Below, piece by piece: positions 44,166-50,896 of a stretch of 64,000 nt of DNA (the stretch's first letter is position 1; each line of letters starts with the position of its first letter). The stretch spans positions 1 to 64,000 of the forward strand of contig CAZSIB010000005.1 of assembly GCA_964607245.1 (NCBI GenBank), in the 5' to 3' direction. The position numbers and the translations under genes are program-made. This DNA comes from CAZLPZ01 sp964607245. GTDB lineage: Bacteria > Pseudomonadota > Alphaproteobacteria > Micavibrionales > Micavibrionaceae. Below the pieces are notes generated by a model. The model was not told the origin of the DNA, did not search any database, and saw only the letters and a list, made by a program, of their open reading frames with translations.

Positions 44166-44687
44166 TTACTTTACAGTTAGCCTGTATTCGGCGGCAAGCT
44201 CGGCATATTTCTGGGCCGAGACGGCGATCATCTCGCGGTCTTGGTCTGTCAAATCCCGTATATACCGTGCGGGCCGCCCGGCCCAAAGCTGCCCCGACGG
44301 GACGATTTTTCCAGGGGTGACAAGCGCCCCCGCCGCGATGATCGTGTCATCGCCCACCTGGGCATCATCCATCACGCAAGCCTGCATCCCGACCAGAACG
44401 CGGTTGCCAATCGTGCAGGCGTGAAGAAGCGCACTGTGCCCCACGGTCACGTCATCCCCGACATAGGTCCCTTGCGTATAGGAGGACACATGAATAACGC
44501 TGCCGTCCTGAATATTCGTCCGGGTCCCAATGATGATATTGTTGACATCTCCGCGCACCGTGCACCCGTACCAGATGGACGACTCCGCCCCAACCACGAC
44601 ATCGCCAATGATGGCGGCATTTTGGGCGACAAAAGCATCCGGGGCGATGACAGGGGTTTTCGTGCGGTAGGGGAGAAAAAGAGGCAT
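44166..44687 (-). CDS. Gamma-carbonic-anhydrase-like hexapeptide-repeat protein
   Basis: A 173-aa left-handed beta-helix protein with hexapeptide repeats: VVVGAESSIWYGCTVRGD, IGTRTNIQDGSVIHV and VGHSALLHACTIG. The three His positions resemble the metal ligands of gamma-carbonic anhydrases (YrdA/PaaY group). It probably forms a trimer. Activity cannot be judged; many members are thought to be inactive or acyltransferase-like. ATG 44687 is chosen for the GGGGGT site. Confidence 0.88.
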   Translation of the reverse strand: MPLFLPYRTKTPVIAPDAFVAQNAAIIGDVVVGAESSIWYGCTVRGDVNNIIIGTRTNIQDGSVIHVSSYTQGTYVGDDVTVGHSALLHACTIGNRVLVGMQACVMDDAQVGDDTIIAAGALVTPGKIVPSGQLWAGRPARYIRDLTDQDREMIAVSAQKYAELAAEYRLTVK

Positions 44688-44721
44688 GATGACCCCCATG
44701 TTAACAGACGCGCCCTAAAAC

Positions 44722-44748
44722 AAAAGCCCCTTGGAGGAAGGGGCTTTT
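44722..44748. terminator. Strong bidirectional terminator hairpin
   Basis: Stem AAAAGCCCCTT / AAGGGGCTTTT with a GGAGG loop. A/T runs on both sides let it act in either direction. It closes the small gene 44752-45120 on the minus strand. A near twin lies at 45181-45207. Confidence 0.8.
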
Positions 44749-44751
44749 ATC

Positions 44752-45120
44752 TTATGCATCTAAGGATTGTTTCGGTCCTTTATAGACTCCTAGGAACCCA
44801 TTCTGAACTAATGCCGAGCTAGGATCAAACTCCGTTGGCTCCAACAAAGTAGCTGAACCAGATACCTGAAGAAACCTTTGCGAGAAATCAAGATCGTCTT
44901 CAGTGAGTGTGTCGCATCCTTTGGGCGGTCCAAACAAAAAGTCAGAGTCTGATTCTGCGAAGTTTCTTTTAAGAGTGCCCGCGTCCAACGGATGATGTAA
45001 GTCCAAGTGGTCTCCGTTATAGTTGCTGATCCATTTAAATCCCTCCGGGACGGTCTGCCCATTAAAATGGATGGCCAGATCTAGAGCAGTCTGAATATTA
45101 GTTGGAATTTCTTGTTTCAT
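44752..45120 (-). CDS. Hypothetical protein between two near-identical terminators
   Basis: A 122-aa acidic cytosolic protein starting MKQEIPTNIQTALDLAIHFN, with a clear AGGAG site. I do not recognise it. Its longer frame upstream runs through the terminator at 45181 and is not used. It is a monocistronic unit bounded on both sides by hairpins with the same stem, so it is transcribed alone. Confidence 0.65.
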   Translation of the reverse strand: MKQEIPTNIQTALDLAIHFNGQTVPEGFKWISNYNGDHLDLHHPLDAGTLKRNFAESDSDFLFGPPKGCDTLTEDDLDFSQRFLQVSGSATLLEPTEFDPSSALVQNGFLGVYKGPKQSLDA

Positions 45121-45180
45121 TTTTGATCTCTCCTGTTGTCTGTGGTGAACGTGTCGAAATATATCATAATCACTCAATAA

Positions 45181-45207
45181 AAAAAGCCCCTTGGTCAAGG
45201 GGCTTTT
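45181..45207. terminator. Terminator hairpin downstream of rpsI
   Basis: Stem AAAAGCCCCTTG / CAAGGGGCTTTT with a two-base loop, preceded by an A-run that reads as a T tract on the minus strand. It ends the rplM-rpsI transcript. The stem is nearly the same as at 44722-44748. Confidence 0.8.
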
Positions 45208-45212
45208 GAGTA

Positions 45213-45401
45213 TTAAGGGGTGAGTTTTTGCGCGGGAAGAGGGGGATAAGCATCCCCAATCCCGCACCCATCGCCCAGATGTTCGTCCATTCGCGCGGCG
45301 TCGTCTCCATCCCCCATGGTGCCAACAGGATCGGTCGTGACCGGTTGGAACATCTCGGCCAAATGTGCGCGAGCCAAAGGGGTGGAGGGTGTCGTCGCCA
45401 T
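45213..45401 (-). CDS. Possible small protein (62 aa) after rpsI
   Basis: A 62-aa frame, MATTPSTPLARAHLAEMFQP..., starting 7 bp after the rpsI stop and ending 6 bp before the terminator, so it fits exactly between them. It is acidic and has three Cys/His-poor motifs I do not recognise. There is no good ribosome-binding site; translation would depend on coupling to rpsI. Treat as tentative. Confidence 0.4.
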   Translation of the reverse strand: MATTPSTPLARAHLAEMFQPVTTDPVGTMGDGDDAARMDEHLGDGCGIGDAYPPLPAQKLTP

Positions 45402-45407
45402 AACGAA

Positions 45408-45899
45408 TTAACGCTTCGCCCACTGCTTGGAACGACGGGCCTTGTGCAGACCAACTTTTTTCCGTTCAACGGCACGCGCATCCCGGGTCAACATGCCAGC
45501 AGCCTTGAGGGCGCCGCGCAGATCCGGTTCATAGTTTTGAAGTGCGCGGGAAATGCCATGACGCACGGCGCCCGCTTGACCGGACAATCCGCCGCCGACA
45601 ACGGTTGCGACCACATCAAATTGGCCCAAACGATTGGCAACCAAGAAGGGTTGGTTCAAGACCAGCAAATGGGTCTGACGACCGAAATATTGCGCTTGAT
45701 CCTTGCCGTTCACCACGATTTTGCCTTTGCCGGGTTTCACCCACACGCGGGCGACAGACTCTTTCCGGCGACCGGTGGCATAGGCGCGACCTTGTGCATC
45801 GCGTTTCGGTTCACGGACGATTTTGGCCGGTTCCGCGGAAACAGTCGTTGCTTTGGCTTGAGCCAAATCTGACAGAGCATTCATTTTTTGTTCGGTCAT
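45408..45899 (-). CDS. rpsI: 30S ribosomal protein S9
   Basis: A 163-aa protein with an alphaproteobacterial N-terminal extension of about 40 residues (MTEQKMNALSDLAQAKA...). The conserved body follows: GRRKESVARVWVKPG, GGLSGQAGAVRHGISRAL and the C-terminal RRSKQWAKR that contacts P-site tRNA. Co-transcribed with rplM, 5 bp away. Confidence 0.97.
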   Translation of the reverse strand: MTEQKMNALSDLAQAKATTVSAEPAKIVREPKRDAQGRAYATGRRKESVARVWVKPGKGKIVVNGKDQAQYFGRQTHLLVLNQPFLVANRLGQFDVVATVVGGGLSGQAGAVRHGISRALQNYEPDLRGALKAAGMLTRDARAVERKKVGLHKARRSKQWAKR

Positions 45900-45904
45900 G
45901 TGAA

Positions 45905-46369
45905 TTAACCTCTTTTGTTTTTACGGTTCAACGCGGCAATATCCAGTTTTTCTGGATTTTGCGCGGTGTGGGGATGTTCGGTACCGGCATAAACGCGCAA
46001 GTTCCGCATCAGTTGACGACCCATCGGCCCACCGGGCAGCATGCGTTCGACAGCCTTTTCAATCAAACGTTGGGGGTGTTTGCCTTCCAGTGTTTGACGC
46101 GCAGTGCGTTCCTTGAGCCCACCGGGATAGCCCGTGTGCCAGTAAAATGTGGCTTGTTCCGCCTTGTTGTTGCCTTTCAGGGCAACTTTTTCGGCATTCA
46201 CGACAATAATATTGTCGCCCGTGTCAATATGCGGGGTAAAGGTCGCGCGGTGCTTGCCGCGCAGGCGCATCGCAAGAACAGAGGCCAGACGACCCAAGAC
46301 CAAGTCTTGCGCGTCGACCAGCACCCATTTCTTATTTATTTCAGCCGGTTTGGCGGAATAGGTTTTCAT
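45905..46369 (-). CDS. rplM: 50S ribosomal protein L13
   Basis: A 154-aa protein: KTYSAKPAEINKKWVLVDAQ, RLASVLAMRLRGKHR, GDNIIVVNAEKV and AVERMLPGGPMGRQLMRNL. It binds 23S rRNA early in 50S assembly. It heads the rplM-rpsI operon. A palindrome lies in its promoter region (46441-46466). Confidence 0.97.
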   Translation of the reverse strand: MKTYSAKPAEINKKWVLVDAQDLVLGRLASVLAMRLRGKHRATFTPHIDTGDNIIVVNAEKVALKGNNKAEQATFYWHTGYPGGLKERTARQTLEGKHPQRLIEKAVERMLPGGPMGRQLMRNLRVYAGTEHPHTAQNPEKLDIAALNRKNKRG

Positions 46370-46440
46370 GTGTTTCCTCGTCGTTTTATAGTTTGGTTCG
46401 GGGTTTATACGAGAAACACACGATCAATACAAGAGAAATA

Positions 46441-46466
46441 ATATACGGTACTATAATACCGTATAT
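46441..46466. promoter_or_regulatory. Perfect inverted repeat in the rplM promoter region
   Basis: Arms ATATACGGTA and TACCGTATAT (10 bp each) around CTATAA. On the minus strand it overlaps a candidate promoter: -35 TTGATA at 46469-46464 and -10 TATATT at 46445-46440, 18 bp apart. It looks like a repressor operator or, in RNA, a weak A/T-rich hairpin. It also lies 79-104 bp upstream of the divergent small gene at 46545. Confidence 0.5.
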
Positions 46467-46544
46467 CAAGGGTGCAATTTACGATTTATTACGTATTTAT
46501 CGCTATACTGGTTTCAACATCGGCCATAAAACAAGGGGGAGCAC

Positions 46545-46800
46545 ATGACAGAACCAGTTCAAGAGACAGCGAAAACGCCGAAAGTTAATACCAAACCGGG
46601 TGAGTGTGGCGTGATCAAGCGCCTTTTTAGAAGTGAATGCAATGCGCCAAATTAGAAGTGAATGCAATGCGCCAAAACCTGTCGCGGCGGCACCCGCCCA
46701 AGAAGGGGATTTAGATGCAGGGGCAGCAGCTATAAAAGACAGAAGAACGAGTAAAGAAATGACAGCAGACCAAAAGGCAGCTCAACTCCTTGGCATTTAA
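46545..46800 (+). pseudogene. Small gene interrupted by a perfect 25-bp tandem duplication
   Basis: A strong AAGGGGGAG site precedes ATG 46545. The frame stops after 36 residues at TAG 46653-46655. The stop arises because 25 bp (46627-46651) are repeated exactly at 46652-46676, shifting the frame by one. Removing one copy restores an open frame to TAA at 46800: a 76-aa, Lys/Ala-rich acidic-basic protein ending DQKAAQLLGI, with no signal peptide. I do not recognise it. It could be a broken gene in this strain, or a slip-switchable one. Confidence 0.65.
46627..46676. repeat. Perfect 25-bp direct tandem repeat (two copies)
   Basis: Copies 46627-46651 and 46652-46676 are identical (each begins TTAGAAGTGAATGC and ends CGCCAAA). 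The unit length is not a multiple of three, so gain or loss of one copy toggles the reading frame of the small gene. Confidence 0.9.
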
Positions 46801-46896
46801 ATAGTAGCCGCCGCTCTCATTTACTGGTAAACTGGGGCTCTCGGATCCTTTTCAGGGGTCCGTCTTTATTCAGACCTTCCTTGACCGGATACCCCC

Positions 46897-47529
46897 ATGC
46901 CCCATCAGACGTCCTCCAAAATTGTTGCGCTCCTCGCGCTTTTGTCCCTGTCCGCATGTTCGGGGGCCTACTCGCCCGATACCTATACCTATCCGACAGG
47001 ATATGCGCATCACGACACGACCCCGATTTCCAGTCCGCATGGGTACAAGAAAACCATCACAGAAGAGATGGCGATCAAGGCCGAGATCGACGGCAATGCC
47101 GCCGCCTGGCGCGATGGTCTGGCCCAGGTTTTGATGCCCATTGCCCCGGCGCTTGATATGAACACACCCGTGGCTGTGCGGGCCGTGCCGGCGCTCACCC
47201 CCATGAACGCCTCGGCGGCCAATTATTTACGCGATCTGTTGATTGATATGAGTTATTTAACGGCACTTGAGGGGGAAACCGATCAGGTGGTGGTGATTCA
47301 GGCGGCTCAGTCGGCCGAAAAAACAACACCCACCAGTGCTGACGTCACGCTTCAGGTCTGGCGCGGGGTGAATAAACTTGCAGAACAGGCCGGAAAAATT
47401 GCAACGCCATATCAAGATCTCCCGCTTTTACCGCGCTTGCCGGGTCTCTCCCATATCCCGACACAAGGCCCGGTCGAGGGCGCAGATCAGCGCTTGTGGG
47501 GTCATTTGAACGAACAGGATCCCCAATGA
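46897..47529 (+). CDS. Hypothetical lipoprotein
   Basis: A 210-aa protein with a lipoprotein signal (SSKIVALLALLSLSAC, lipobox LSAC). The mature domain has VVIQAAQ and TADVTLQVW segments resembling the FlgO-like fold of the next gene, but I cannot assign it. The stop overlaps the next ATG (ATGA), so the two lipoproteins are coupled and probably act together. Confidence 0.75.
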   Translation: MPHQTSSKIVALLALLSLSACSGAYSPDTYTYPTGYAHHDTTPISSPHGYKKTITEEMAIKAEIDGNAAAWRDGLAQVLMPIAPALDMNTPVAVRAVPALTPMNASAANYLRDLLIDMSYLTALEGETDQVVVIQAAQSAEKTTPTSADVTLQVWRGVNKLAEQAGKIATPYQDLPLLPRLPGLSHIPTQGPVEGADQRLWGHLNEQDPQ

Positions 47530-48176
47530 TACGGGCGAAAAATTCTGTTTTTCTGGTGTTCGTTGCGCTGGTTCCGGTTCTCTCTGGGTGTGCCCAGGCG
47601 GGACGGCAACTGGCGCATTTCCAAGATCTTTTTAACCCGCCGATCAACCTGACCGAATATAATTATGGCGCTGCCGATGTCTTGGCGTCTGAATCGAAAT
47701 CGCATGTCACATTGAACACGCCCATCATGATTGGGGCGCTTCAACCCGTGAACCTCGCGCCCGGCGAGAAAATCCCGCCCTTTGGCAAGGTCAGCGCCGA
47801 TCAAATCGGCGGGCGTTTGACGCAACTCGGGTATGATGTCCGCGATCAATCTCTGGGCGTTGCGGAATCGATGTCGATGAGCGAACGCGCACATTTGGAC
47901 CGGGCGCGGGATTCGGGGGCCGAGGCCGTAATCACCGGAAGCTATACGATCAGCACCTATGACATCTTGGTGAATTTACGCCTGACACGGGTAACTGACG
48001 GGCGCGTTTTGGCGGCAACTGACTATCGCCTGCCGTTGGGCAGCGATACCTATAAATTGATTGGTCGCGACCCGTTTTTCAGTGTTCCGGCGCCCAAGAA
48101 CAATCCGGATGCGCGGGTTACAGGCGCGCCGCTTGCGACACATCGCAGCCCGGTCGATATCTTGCCATTGAATTAA
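47526..48176 (+). CDS. FlgO-like outer-membrane lipoprotein
   Basis: A 216-aa protein with signal VFLVFVALVPVLSGC (lipobox LSGC). The domain contains RLTQLGYDVRDQSL, DSGAEAVITGSYTIS and VNLRLTRVTDGRVLAATDY, the pattern of FlgO-type domains of outer-membrane proteins. In Vibrio, FlgO is linked to flagella, but no flagellar gene is near. The start at 47526 overlaps the previous stop. Confidence 0.75.
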   Translation: MIRAKNSVFLVFVALVPVLSGCAQAGRQLAHFQDLFNPPINLTEYNYGAADVLASESKSHVTLNTPIMIGALQPVNLAPGEKIPPFGKVSADQIGGRLTQLGYDVRDQSLGVAESMSMSERAHLDRARDSGAEAVITGSYTISTYDILVNLRLTRVTDGRVLAATDYRLPLGSDTYKLIGRDPFFSVPAPKNNPDARVTGAPLATHRSPVDILPLN

Positions 48177-48180
48177 AGGG

Positions 48181-48903
48181 TTAAACGATTCGGTGTGTGG
48201 GCGCAGCGTGCACGCTGGGGTGCATCAGAATTGTTTCGCCGGCCCGCACGTGGTGCCCGGTGGGTTTCAACAGGGCACTGCCTTCTTTTAAATAAAGATT
48301 CGCGCGGGCGGTCACAAGGATCACACCCAACCGATCACCCGCATTCACGATATCCCCTTGTTTGACCGCCAGATGGATTTGACGGGGGATCAGGGGGGCA
48401 TCGAGGACAAGGGCGGTTTCGGTTCCGTCGTGTCCTGCAAATAAAATCGCGACCCCGTCCATTTGCGACCACATATTGGGGAAGGTGGTCGATTTCTGAT
48501 CTTGTGTGTCCGGTGTAAAGCGCAAGATTTCCTGGATGGTACCTGTGGCGGGCGCACGGAAAACACGGCCGCCGCATAAGGTCGGGGTAAAATCAAGGCG
48601 CATGAAATGTTCAGCCTGATCCTTGGCTTGATCAAAGGAAAGGGGGAGACCAAGTTCGCGGGTGAGGGCTGTAAATGCGCTATCCATCGGCGCAATGACG
48701 CTTCCGGCGATATCGGGCACCGCGCGGGGCGGATCCATATAGGCGCGGATGGCCCAGCAGGTGAGTACCAGAGACACGGCAAAAAGCGTTGTCGATAAAA
48801 ATCCAAAAATAACCGTCATGGCCATCAGGCACAGCAACACAAAAGGTGCGGGCGGAATGGGCGGATAAAAACGGGACAGATCAAAAGACGATGATGAGAT
48901 CAT
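48181..48903 (-). CDS. Phosphatidylserine-decarboxylase-like protein lacking catalytic residues
   Basis: A 240-aa protein with two N-terminal membrane helices, then a Psd-like beta domain: MDPPRAVPDIAGSVIAPMDS matches the RDPPR...SPADG region. In true Psd the self-cleaving Gly-Ser (as in RFGSRVDVY) makes the pyruvoyl group; here the same place reads LVTARANLYL. The catalytic His segment (HVNRAP) reads CGGRVFRAP, and the Asp of PADG is MDS. It is therefore unlikely to decarboxylate phosphatidylserine and may be a lipid-binding or structural paralog. No pssA follows. Confidence 0.75.
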   Translation of the reverse strand: MISSSSFDLSRFYPPIPPAPFVLLCLMAMTVIFGFLSTTLFAVSLVLTCWAIRAYMDPPRAVPDIAGSVIAPMDSAFTALTRELGLPLSFDQAKDQAEHFMRLDFTPTLCGGRVFRAPATGTIQEILRFTPDTQDQKSTTFPNMWSQMDGVAILFAGHDGTETALVLDAPLIPRQIHLAVKQGDIVNAGDRLGVILVTARANLYLKEGSALLKPTGHHVRAGETILMHPSVHAAPTHRIV

Positions 48904-48946
48904 AGAACAATCCTACGTGATCCGAGTTTTGTACTCAATATCCATC

Positions 48947-49513
48947 TTAGGCGAGGGCGCAGGCGGTCTGGACCGCGGCGGCGGCATATTTTCTGGCGGT
49001 ATAGGCGCGGAGATCCACGATATCCCGCAATCCCTCGATTGCCTTTGAAAATGCCGTATAGCGGGCGGTAAAATCCGTCAAGGGTTGAACGGCAGCATCA
49101 CCTATTCTTCCCATTTGGACGCGCAAATGTTCATAGTGTGTGTTGAGTAAAGGCAAGCACGCTTCGGCGGCGTCTGCAACACGCAACAGATCGTCATCGG
49201 GTAAGCGATGTTCTGGGACCCATAGGGGGACACCGTTTCGCGTATATCCAGCGTCATGAATTCTCCGGTTAAGGGCACGAATGGGCTCAAGGGCTGCCGT
49301 ATAGGCGTCGGGGTTCATATAGGGATTGATTGCCCCAAGGATTTGATCAAAATCAGGCATACAGGCTGTGAAGGCATAAAAAAAAGGCTGGATATCCAGC
49401 CTTTTGCGACGGTCAATGTTTTTTGGGGAGTTGGGTTTTGTGGCACGAAAAATCCCGGAAAGACGGGGTAAAACACGGTCGTCGCATTCACGATTTTTCC
49501 AGTTAAGTGTCAT
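48947..49513 (-). CDS. Hypothetical protein spanning an intrinsic terminator
   Basis: A 188-aa frame from ATG 49513 (GGAG 8 bp upstream), downstream of ftsA. Residues about 1-36 are basic (MTLNWKNRECDDRVLPRLSG...). The next codons are the terminator palindrome at 49374-49405. A helical domain follows (MPDFDQILGAINPYMNPDAY...). The second half could start at its own ATG (49360). Two readings are possible: one protein read through a terminator, or a short upstream peptide with a separate downstream gene. I do not recognise either part. Confidence 0.5.
   Translation of the reverse strand: MTLNWKNRECDDRVLPRLSGIFRATKPNSPKNIDRRKRLDIQPFFYAFTACMPDFDQILGAINPYMNPDAYTAALEPIRALNRRIHDAGYTRNGVPLWVPEHRLPDDDLLRVADAAEACLPLLNTHYEHLRVQMGRIGDAAVQPLTDFTARYTAFSKAIEGLRDIVDLRAYTARKYAAAAVQTACALA
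49374..49405 (-). terminator. Intrinsic terminator inside an open reading frame after ftsA
   Basis: A 24-bp perfect palindrome AAAAGGCTGGAT/ATCCAGCCTTTT (49382-49405), followed on the minus strand by eight T. It is a textbook rho-independent terminator about 165 bp downstream of the ftsA stop, but it lies within the frame of the 48947-49513 gene. Confidence 0.8.
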
Positions 49514-49570
49514 TTGATGATCTCCTTTTTCTGGAACCAAAGAATGGACATGATTCGGGTTTTTTGTCGA

Positions 49571-50842
49571 TCACCAATTTTCTTTAAGCCACAATTTGAT
49601 CCGGTCAACCATGGGCATCGCATTGGCTTCGGCCAGGATCAGGCGCGGCATTTCATGTTCGCGGGTGGTGGCATAGGTTAAAAGTCCGGCCGTCGTGGCA
49701 AAGGCGGGGCCCGAGACCGCTTCGGCCAGGCCCGAGACGCGAATGGGGCGGCCCAACCGCACTTGTTTGTTTAAAATCAACTGGGTCAGTTCGCGTAAGC
49801 CCGGCATCTGGCAGGCCCCACCAGTTAAAACCACGCGCCGGCCGATCAAGGGTCCCAAGCCGCTGTCATTCATTTTGGTGCGGATCATCTCCATGGTTTC
49901 TTCGAGGCGCGGCTGAATCACGCCGACTAAAAGGGAGCGTGGCACATGGTTCGGGCTGTGTTGGTCTTCTTCTTCGCCCAAGGGAGGAACATCGAGCAAT
50001 TCATGGTCGTCGCTTGCACTTGCCATCGCGCTACCGTAAAGGGTTTTAATGCGTTCGGCCGCCGCAAAAGATGTGGTGAGGCCCCGGGCGATATCATTTG
50101 TCACATGTTGGCCGCCAATGGGGACCGCATCGGCATATTGTAATGCGCCGCCTTGAAACACGGCAAAGGACGTGACGCCGCCGCCCATATCAATGACCGT
50201 GCACCCCAAATCCATTTCATCATCGACAATCGACGCAAGTCCGGCGGCATAGGCCGACAGTCCAATGGACTGGACGTCGAGATAAGAACGTTCAATGCAT
50301 CCCGATAAATTCCGAAGGGCACTTAAGGATCCGGTGACCAAATGGGCACCCACGCGCAAATGCGTGCCGTACATGCCGCGCGGGTCGCGAATCCCTTCGT
50401 GCCCATCAATCGCGTAACGTGTGGGGATTGTATGGATCAGTTCCGTATCGGGTTTAAGGGCGAATTCCTGGGCTTTTGACAGCGCGCGGTTGATATCGTT
50501 GCCGGTGACTTCATGCCCCGAGATTTGAATATCGACCTGAACCATATGCGAATGCGCGTGGTTTCCGGGCAAGTTCACGACAACATCACGCAAGGGAAAT
50601 CCATGGATCACGTCGGCCGCCATGTTTTCGGCGGCATGCACGGCTTGGCGGATGGCCCCTTCGGCGGCGTCCGCGTCGACAATCGTTCCGGTCTTAATCC
50701 CGCGGGACGCCTGGTGGCCGATTCCGATGATCTCCACCTGGCCGCTGTCGCCCATGACCCGACCAATAAAGCAGGCGATCTTGGTGCTGCCCAGATCCAG
50801 GGCGGCGACAAGGGCACCTTTTTGTTTTGGCTTATGTTTCAT
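49571..50842 (-). CDS. ftsA: Cell division protein FtsA
   Basis: A 423-aa actin-like protein. Motifs are AALDLGSTKIACFIG (phosphate 1), CTVIDMGGGVTSFAVF (phosphate 2) and VVLTGGACQMPGL (adenosine). A C-terminal amphipathic helix (DRIKLWLKENW) tethers it to the membrane. It anchors FtsZ to the membrane at the divisome. In most alphaproteobacteria ftsZ follows directly; here the next gene is unknown, and ftsQ is not upstream (a helicase is). Confidence 0.95.
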   Translation of the reverse strand: MKHKPKQKGALVAALDLGSTKIACFIGRVMGDSGQVEIIGIGHQASRGIKTGTIVDADAAEGAIRQAVHAAENMAADVIHGFPLRDVVVNLPGNHAHSHMVQVDIQISGHEVTGNDINRALSKAQEFALKPDTELIHTIPTRYAIDGHEGIRDPRGMYGTHLRVGAHLVTGSLSALRNLSGCIERSYLDVQSIGLSAYAAGLASIVDDEMDLGCTVIDMGGGVTSFAVFQGGALQYADAVPIGGQHVTNDIARGLTTSFAAAERIKTLYGSAMASASDDHELLDVPPLGEEEDQHSPNHVPRSLLVGVIQPRLEETMEMIRTKMNDSGLGPLIGRRVVLTGGACQMPGLRELTQLILNKQVRLGRPIRVSGLAEAVSGPAFATTAGLLTYATTREHEMPRLILAEANAMPMVDRIKLWLKENW

Positions 50843-50896
50843 GGCACGGTCACGTTATACCAAATTCGTCAGAGAATCACTATACGCATTCTTTGG

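Noticed and set aside
46841..46873. Hairpin CGGATCC...GGGTCCG after the broken small gene
   Set aside because: The stem has a mismatch and only a short T-rich stretch after it; too weak to list as a terminator.
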